From Actinomycetota bacterium (GTDB lineage Bacteria; Actinomycetota; AC-67), in assembly GCA_041658565.1 (NCBI GenBank), contig JBAZZY010000046.1:1-9080 (forward strand): DNA of 9,080 bases, written 5' to 3'. The first letter of the stretch is position 1. Each line of letters opens with the position of its first letter. The notes under the pieces are model-generated. The model was not told where the DNA came from. It ran no database searches and was given only the letters and a program-made list of their open reading frames with translations. This document shows positions 5,750 to 9,080 of the stretch, one piece after another. Both the position numbers and the translations under genes were made by a program.

Positions 5750-6036
5750 GCAACCCCATCGCAGACCTCATGACCGCAATGCTGCCGAACGAGAACTCGA
5801 CGATCATCTTGAGCCTTACGTCGATGTTAGCGTTTGCCCCGCGTGAACCTTGCGAGCGCGACCGCTACCGGCTCAAGGTTCACTCGCTGTTTGCGGACGC
5901 GTTTGCGATTGCGACCGTTGACTGGCTCGACGAACCCGACTTTCGCATCATCGACGAATTCCGGCTCACCGAAGTCTCGATCATGCCGGAAGGGATCGGC
6001 GTGGGCGGACACGTGATCAAGGAGTCGGTTCGATGA
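5746..6036 (+). CDS. Unknown protein sharing a motif with its upstream neighbour (96 aa)
   Basis: ATG 5746 overlaps the previous TGA; the nearest ribosome binding sites are GGAG at 5731-5734 (11 bases away) and GGAG at 5740-5743 (2 bases), both poorly spaced, so translation probably depends on coupling. Residues 3-14 (NPIADLMTAMLP) match the DPVADIRAALRP repeat of the preceding product, and ATVDWLDE (57-63) resembles the ATAEWLES end of that protein. The two genes are therefore probably distant paralogues. The C-terminal half (FRIIDEFRLTEVSIMPEGIGVGGHVI) looks beta-rich. Function unknown. Confidence 0.8.
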   Translation: MSNPIADLMTAMLPNENSTIILSLTSMLAFAPREPCERDRYRLKVHSLFADAFAIATVDWLDEPDFRIIDEFRLTEVSIMPEGIGVGGHVIKESVR

Positions 6037-6329
6037 CCACCCGCACCGCACCCAAGGACGTTTGCGGCTGGCAGTACGCGCTGCCCGGCAGCCTCCGATG
6101 GCTGAACGGTCTCTCGCGCGAAATCGCCAAGACGATGAGGATCGATCGCGAGCGCGTCGCCATCGAGTCAGTCGGGCCCGGCACGGTGGAGATCCGAATC
6201 GTCGACGGCACAGCGCGCGAATGCATCACGTTTCTGGAACTGCTGAACGAAGACTTACCGCTGCCCATCGTCGCGACGGTGCGAGGGGATTGCGGCGCGG
6301 CGATTGAGGATAGGAGGGGAGAGTCATGA
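6033..6329 (+). CDS. Unknown small alpha/beta protein (98 aa)
   Basis: ATG 6033 overlaps the previous stop; AAGGAG at 6019-6024 is 8 bases upstream. After a short polar start, CGWQYALPGSLRWLNGLSREIAKTMRI (11-37) gives a helix, then VAIESVGPGTVEIRIVDGTARECITFLELLNED reads as two strands, a turn and a helix. PLPIVATVRGDCGAAIEDRRGES closes the chain with a strand and an acidic/basic tail. No motif that I can assign. High-quality gene call from context. Confidence 0.8.
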   Translation: MTTRTAPKDVCGWQYALPGSLRWLNGLSREIAKTMRIDRERVAIESVGPGTVEIRIVDGTARECITFLELLNEDLPLPIVATVRGDCGAAIEDRRGES

Positions 6330-6529
6330 GCGGCGTTTTTGGCTATGACAATAAGGCGTGCCGAGCACGCACCGTTGGTGTGTGTTCTGCCTGCAAGGAG
6401 CCGATCGAAATTGGCGACACGATCTTTTTCGAGCAGAGCAACGGCAAATGGATTCGAGTTCACTTGCGATGCACAGCGGGCGATTCATCCTGTTACAAGA
6501 CATGGGATGATCTGAGGTTGGGCTCATGA
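6326..6529 (+). CDS. Putative zinc-binding mini-protein (67 aa)
   Basis: ATG 6326 overlaps the preceding TGA and follows a good AGGAGGGG site (GGAGG at 6313-6317). The core is C20-S-A-C23-K-E-P-I-x-x-G-D-T-I then K-W-I-R-V-H46-L-R-C49. This CxxC...I..GD.I...W.H..C layout is a treble-clef-like pattern common in small phage proteins and in some HNH and PARP-type zinc fingers. The nuclease residues of HNH enzymes are absent, so a structural zinc site is the likely reading. Two further cysteines (C12, C56) lie outside the core. Function unknown. Confidence 0.83.
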   Translation: MSGVFGYDNKACRARTVGVCSACKEPIEIGDTIFFEQSNGKWIRVHLRCTAGDSSCYKTWDDLRLGS

Positions 6530-6768
6530 CCCGCTGCATCCGCACCGCCGACGGGTGGATGGACCTGCCCGCCGACACCGCAACGACGACGGGGCTGCTG
6601 CTGCGTGACTGCGAACCCGGCAGCGTCCACACGTTCGTCCGTAGTCGGTTGATCGAGGCGCGGGTCATGCCGGTGGGGTTCGATCCTTGCCGCGACGACC
6701 CGCACGAAACCACGCCGACGCCGGGTGAGCCGGGCGATGGGATTCACGGGCAAGGTGGGAGATCATGA
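6526..6768 (+). CDS. Unknown small protein with disordered tail (80 aa)
   Basis: ATG 6526 overlaps the previous TGA; GAGG at 6514-6517 lies 8 bases upstream. Residues 1-50 look folded (CIRTADGWMDLPADTATTTGLLLRDC, then SVHTFVRSRLIEARVMPVGF). The last 25 residues (DDPHETTPTPGEPGDGIHGQGGRS) are Pro/Gly/Asp-rich and probably disordered. Three cysteines (C4, C29, C55) without a clear zinc spacing. No family recognised. Confidence 0.75.
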   Translation: MTRCIRTADGWMDLPADTATTTGLLLRDCEPGSVHTFVRSRLIEARVMPVGFDPCRDDPHETTPTPGEPGDGIHGQGGRS

Positions 6769-6974
6769 TCGACAACGACGCGGAGACTGTGGTATCTACC
6801 CGAGTGCAAGACGACGAGACCCTCAGCTTCAAGCGCTTGACCTTCCCCGCGCCCACGAAACGGCGAAGGAAGTGGCTGCGCGAAGTGCGAGAGATGGCCG
6901 ATCGCGTTGCGGCATCGGGCGCCCCTCCGAAGGTCATAGTGCCGTCCACGGATTGGGGGATCGTGCGGATATGA
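6765..6974 (+). CDS. Unknown small basic protein (69 aa)
   Basis: ATG 6765 overlaps the preceding stop, with AAGGTGGGAG at 6752-6761. The first 25 residues are acidic (MIDNDAETVVSTRVQDDETLS in part), followed by KRLTFPAPTKRRRKWLREVREMADRVAASG, a Lys/Arg-rich stretch and helix at residues 30-52, then a strand PPKVIVPS and the end DWGIVRI. The basic helix could bind nucleic acid, but that is only a composition argument. No recognised family. Confidence 0.76.
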   Translation: MIDNDAETVVSTRVQDDETLSFKRLTFPAPTKRRRKWLREVREMADRVAASGAPPKVIVPSTDWGIVRI

Positions 6975-7156
6975 ACCGCTGCCGAATCTGCGGGCGACAC
7001 TTGACCAACCCCGAGAGCATCGCTCGGCACGTCGGTCCCGTGTGTGCGCCGAGATCCCGCCGCTTCCGCCTTCGCGCTCGCAGGCCGGGGAAGCGGAGTG
7101 GGCAGATGGAATTGTGGGAAGGGTTGACAGAATCAGGCGTGCCGGTCACATCCTGA
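6971..7156 (+). CDS. DUF6011-like zinc mini-protein (61 aa)
   Basis: ATG 6971 overlaps the previous TGA. The ribosome binding site is weak (GGGGGA about 10 bases upstream), so coupling probably drives translation. Residues 3-25 carry C4-R-I-C7-G-R-x-L-T-N-P-x-S-I-A-R...G-P-V-C25, the signature I associate with DUF6011-type zinc-binding regions (CxxCGRxLxxPxSxxxxxGPxC). The next 20 residues are strongly basic (RSRRFRLRARRPGKR). Such domains turn up as stand-alone phage proteins and at the ends of larger nucleic-acid-handling proteins; the role is unknown. It is the last gene of the tightly overlapped series: a 12-base space follows. Confidence 0.82.
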   Translation: MNRCRICGRHLTNPESIARHVGPVCAPRSRRFRLRARRPGKRSGQMELWEGLTESGVPVTS

Positions 7157-7168
7157 AGGAGTTCTAGT

Positions 7169-7249
7169 GTGACATTTCAGAAAGACATCGAAGACGAATC
7201 GGAGACTGGTCACCATGAGTCAGCGGGCGGGACTCGCTGCGGAGGGTAG
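7169..7249 (+). CDS. Possible 26-codon leader gene before the antirepressor
   Basis: A GTG at 7169 has a perfect AAGGAG at 7156-7161, 7 bases upstream. The frame runs 26 codons to a TAG at 7247-7249, 4 bases before the antirepressor ATG. The peptide is acidic and His/Gly-rich: it starts MTFQKDIEDESETGHH and ends GGTRCGG. It explains an otherwise idle AAGGAG. It may be a leader that couples or tunes translation of the antirepressor, or the AAGGAG may be coincidental and the stretch untranslated. Confidence 0.42.
   Translation: MTFQKDIEDESETGHHESAGGTRCGG
7241..7246 (+). promoter_or_regulatory. Ribosome binding site deciding the antirepressor start
   Basis: GGAGGG at 7241-7246 lies 7 bases before ATG 7254 and selects that start over the in-frame ATG at 7215, whose nearest GGAG (7201-7204) is 10 bases away. 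It overlaps the end of the possible leader ORF, whose stop follows at 7247-7249. Confidence 0.6.
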
Positions 7250-7253
7250 CATT

Positions 7254-8699
7254 ATGATGAAACAGCCATTGCTTGTTGTTGTGGTGTCGACTTGTCCGGA
7301 GCATCGCGTGCGTACGGACCTGGGTTCGGTTCTGACCGGCAACGGGTTGTTCGCAACGCACGTCATCAACCCATCGGAATATCTGCGATATGACTATGCT
7401 CCAGTGAAACTCATCCTGATCGATCGAAGCGGATTGAATAGTGGGAAGTCGAGGGACATTGCGGCGCATGGGCAGAACATCGGCAAACCATCGGTGGAGG
7501 TCTATCGTCAGAAGGGTTCCGACCTGTCGGAGTTGGTCCGCGTTGTTGACGGGATACGCTCGGCGCTTCCTTCGTCGCGACCCGATCGCTCAATTCCTCC
7601 CCCGCCCGTGATGCCCCGGGTCACTCCGAAGGTTCCGACAAGTGCGGAGATCGATATGCAAGCAGAGATCGACATGTTGCGCGCAGCCAACGAACGCATG
7701 CGGGCGAGGTCGACGCAGCCGAAGCCAGAGCCTCCACCGGAACCCGCGATCGAAGTAGTCCAGACAAACGACGCTCTCGCGCTCGTTCACGTGCCGTTCG
7801 ACGGCGGGCACCTGGAAGCCGTCCGCAAGCCAGACGGGACCATCTGGGCGGGCGTTCGTCGAGCCTGCGAAAACTTGGGCGTGAACGCAGACGGACAACG
7901 CGTGAAGCTGCAAAACGCGGCGTGGGCGTGTACAGAGATGATCTCTGTGCAGGATGCAAGTGGGCGAATTCAGCCAATGTTCATGCTTCGAGCCGACTGC
8001 GTGGCGAAGTGGGCAGCGGAGATCGATGCCAACCGGGTGCGTCCGGAGATTCGACCCAAGCTCGAACGGATGCAGGCAGAGGCACGCGATGTTCTTGCCG
8101 CGTGGTTCACCCCCGGGGCGGCGCACTCTGCCGGAGTGGACGTGGAAGCCATCGGGGCTGCGCTGGTAGCCACCGGCCAGAAACTGAGGGCGCACGATGC
8201 GTCGTTGGCTCGCATGGGCGAGGACGTGCGGGTGGTGATGAGTCTTGCAGGTGAAGCGCAGCGCGAGGTCAAGGAGAAGTACGCGGATCTTGATACCAAG
8301 CTACGGCAGATCGCGTCCACCATGCATCCCCGCAAGAAGCGCGCGGTGTATGGGCAACTCGGGTTCCCCGCCGTCAGGCAAGCGATCATCGATCTGCGTC
8401 GCGGTGACTTGTGCCAATGGGCGATGGAAATCGTCAGGCGCACCGGGCGCGATCCAAACGAGTGGGTCGAGGACCGAACGTTGTTCACGAAGATTCACGG
8501 CCACGTGTTCACGCGTTGTCGACAACTGGCGGAGTGCGCCGCAGGGGCAATGAAGTTGCTCACACCAGAGAACATCGAGACGATGGCGGCGATGCTCCCC
8601 GCTGCTGCGCGTCATGTCGGGCAGAACTATGGCGTCGAGCTTGGTGACTGGAAACCACCGGTCGGCGGCCGGGTCGTTGGAATCAGGGAGGCGAGGTAG
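7254..8699 (+). CDS. Antirepressor-type fusion: alpha/beta N-domain + P22_AR_N-like domain + unknown C-domain (481 aa)
   Basis: Residues about 172-287 read like the P22 antirepressor N-terminal domain (P22_AR_N): VPFDGGHLEAV, DGTIWAGVRRACENLGV, QRVKLQ, W..., G-x-I-x-P-M-x-M-L, then AxxVRPEIRPKLERMQAEARDVLAAW. In phage P22 the antirepressor Ant binds and inactivates phage repressors. Upstream, residues 4-106 form an alpha/beta unit: strands LLVVVVS, FATHVI and KLILIDRS, then GKSRDIAAHGQNIGKP, strand SVEVY and a helix. The D-x-S...G...D...A...GKP order recalls nucleoside deoxyribosyltransferase, DUF4406 or TIR-like folds, but a Glu expected in the first is Asp68 here, so this is tentative. A Pro-rich linker (107-128, 156-165) joins the two. 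Residues 310-355 look coiled-coil, and 360-481 (KRAVYGQLGFPAVRQAI... ) are unrecognised. Start 7254 is set by GGAGGG; it could also begin at 7257. It is far longer than a minimal antirepressor. Confidence 0.85.
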   Translation: MMKQPLLVVVVSTCPEHRVRTDLGSVLTGNGLFATHVINPSEYLRYDYAPVKLILIDRSGLNSGKSRDIAAHGQNIGKPSVEVYRQKGSDLSELVRVVDGIRSALPSSRPDRSIPPPPVMPRVTPKVPTSAEIDMQAEIDMLRAANERMRARSTQPKPEPPPEPAIEVVQTNDALALVHVPFDGGHLEAVRKPDGTIWAGVRRACENLGVNADGQRVKLQNAAWACTEMISVQDASGRIQPMFMLRADCVAKWAAEIDANRVRPEIRPKLERMQAEARDVLAAWFTPGAAHSAGVDVEAIGAALVATGQKLRAHDASLARMGEDVRVVMSLAGEAQREVKEKYADLDTKLRQIASTMHPRKKRAVYGQLGFPAVRQAIIDLRRGDLCQWAMEIVRRTGRDPNEWVEDRTLFTKIHGHVFTRCRQLAECAAGAMKLLTPENIETMAAMLPAAARHVGQNYGVELGDWKPPVGGRVVGIREAR

Positions 8700-8711
8700 C
8701 CAAAACGCACT

Positions 8712-8743
8712 GAGCCCCTGCAGCTTCCACCCTGCAAGGGCTC
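8712..8743 (+). terminator. Hairpin downstream of the antirepressor, possible terminator
   Basis: GAGCCCCTGCAG at 8712-8723 and CTGCAAGGGCTC at 8732-8743 pair over 12 positions with one mismatch around an 8-base loop. It begins 12 bases after the antirepressor stop, where an operon terminator would be expected. No run of T follows, so a classical intrinsic terminator is not shown; it may be a weak or factor-assisted terminator or an mRNA-stabilising hairpin. Confidence 0.45.
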
Positions 8744-8767
8744 TCGACCCGCCTTCCCGGACGCGTC

Positions 8768-8787
8768 TCTTGGGCTGTATCCCAAGA
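8768..8787. promoter_or_regulatory. Perfect 7+7 inverted repeat, operator candidate
   Basis: TCTTGGG at 8768-8774 and CCCAAGA at 8781-8787 are perfect inverted copies separated by 6 bases. Length and symmetry suit a dimeric repressor operator, and the site lies in the only sizeable gene-free stretch of the window, upstream of a new gene. It could also be an RNA hairpin. No second copy was seen in the window. Confidence 0.35.
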
Positions 8788-8836
8788 ACGACGGTCTGTC
8801 AACTCCGCGCTGGTTCGCGGGGATCGGAAGGTGCAC

Positions 8837-9080
8837 ATGGATTGGCAATCTGAGAACGTCAAGGGTGACCTGGGGTGGTATTATCTGAGCGCACCTTCGG
8901 AGTGCGGGGTCCGCTCGACACAAGCCGGATTCGAGTCGCAGATGGCCGCGCGTGCCCTGTCGGGCAAGGTCGACGGCACGATGCACGTCAAGGAAACGCG
9001 CAGCAGTCCCCACCTGGCTGAGCTGCCCGAAGACTTCGACGCGTTCCTCGAGCGGGCCGTTGCGGATCTTTCTCGCTTGG
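8837..9080 (+). CDS. 5' part of an unknown gene cut by the window edge
   Basis: From ATG 8837 the frame is open for 81 codons to the end of the window. GAAGG at 8827-8831 is a plausible ribosome binding site; GTG 8831, in frame two codons earlier, is an alternative start. The visible part begins MDWQSENVKGDLGWYYLSAP and includes the acidic stretch ELPEDFDAFLERAVADLSRL. No motif is recognised and there is no signal peptide. It follows the gap with inverted repeats and so probably starts a new unit. Its start context is less typical than that of the upstream genes. Confidence 0.62.
   Translation, partial: MDWQSENVKGDLGWYYLSAPSECGVRSTQAGFESQMAARALSGKVDGTMHVKETRSSPHLAELPEDFDAFLERAVADLSRL

Larger units (their letters stand above)
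8700..8836. other. Only true intergenic gap, with three inverted repeats
   Basis: Of the 137 bases between the antirepressor stop and the next start, three successive stem candidates are seen: 8712-8743, 8768-8787, and CTCCGCG 8803-8809 with CGCGGGG 8816-8822 (7 pairs including one T-G). I see no convincing plus-strand promoter boxes. A TTGACA exists on the minus strand (8797-8802) without a good -10 partner. The likely roles are the end of one transcript and control of the next. Confidence 0.5.

Noticed and set aside
7124..7152. TTGACA at 7124-7129 as a promoter before the antirepressor
   Set aside because: The -35 box is perfect, but the best -10 at 17 bases is CACATC, two matches out of six. 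It also lies in the coding end of the previous gene, so chance is likely. Transcript mapping would decide.
7215..7253. ATG 7215 as antirepressor start
   Set aside because: In frame, but its GGAG is 10 bases away, whereas 7254 has GGAGGG at the usual distance. The added 13 residues show no conserved feature.
8774..8802. Minus-strand promoter (TTGACA 8797-8802, TACAGC 8774-8779)
   Set aside because: The -10 has only three matches and no minus-strand gene follows.
8790..8830. tRNA-like TTCG loop in the gap
   Set aside because: GGTTCG occurs, but no acceptor, D or anticodon arm can be formed around it. The local hairpin explains it.
1..9080. CRISPR array, insertion sequence or attachment site
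   Set aside because: No regularly spaced repeats, transposase motifs or terminal inverted repeats were seen.

Overview
The window is GC-rich (judged by eye, not counted) and carries a dense plus-strand run of very small genes. I see about 24 consecutive plus-strand genes from the left edge to base 8699, almost all joined by 4-base ATGA overlaps. A short intergenic gap follows, and then a last gene that runs off the right edge. No credible minus-strand gene was found. The gene sizes (26 to 481 codons, mostly 60 to 130), the packing, the many Cys-rich mini-proteins and a P22-type antirepressor domain all point to the early or accessory region of a tailed phage or prophage of a GC-rich bacterium. 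Ribosome binding sites are of the ordinary GGAG/AAGGAG type. The host cannot be named: there is no rRNA, tRNA, capsid, tail, terminase, integrase or polymerase gene here.

Left part (1-2368): the tail of a partial gene, a 460-residue multi-part protein (coiled coil, low-complexity linker, Cys4 cluster), a 78-residue membrane protein, a 147-residue unknown, and two micro-genes of 37 and 30 codons. Middle (2365-4895): a 309-residue protein with a doubled CxC...HxxxC motif and a coiled-coil tail, then six small genes. These include homologues of three recurrent phage mini-families, which I recognise by their sequence signatures only: an MSGGSYDYLY-start protein, a MKVRELIEEL-start protein, and a C..C..W/FGC protein. 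Right-middle (4885-7156): nine small genes. Two are tandem paralogues with an N-terminal Cys cluster and an IERRQ helix, two share a DPxAxIRAAxxP motif, and several are putative zinc-binding proteins, including a DUF6011-like one.

Right part (7169-9080): a possible 26-codon leader, then a 481-residue antirepressor-type protein. It has an alpha/beta N-terminal domain, a proline-rich linker, a P22_AR_N-like domain and a C-terminal domain I do not recognise. The only real intergenic space (8700-8836) holds three successive inverted repeats, and beyond it a new gene starts and is cut by the window edge.

The near-continuous stop/start overlaps suggest one polycistronic message with translational coupling. 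The genes cannot be tied into a pathway from the sequence. The most informative is the antirepressor fusion, which suggests this operon, or the adjacent one, takes part in lysis-lysogeny or early gene control. The rest look like fast-evolving phage accessory genes, some possibly acting on host processes; that last point is inference.
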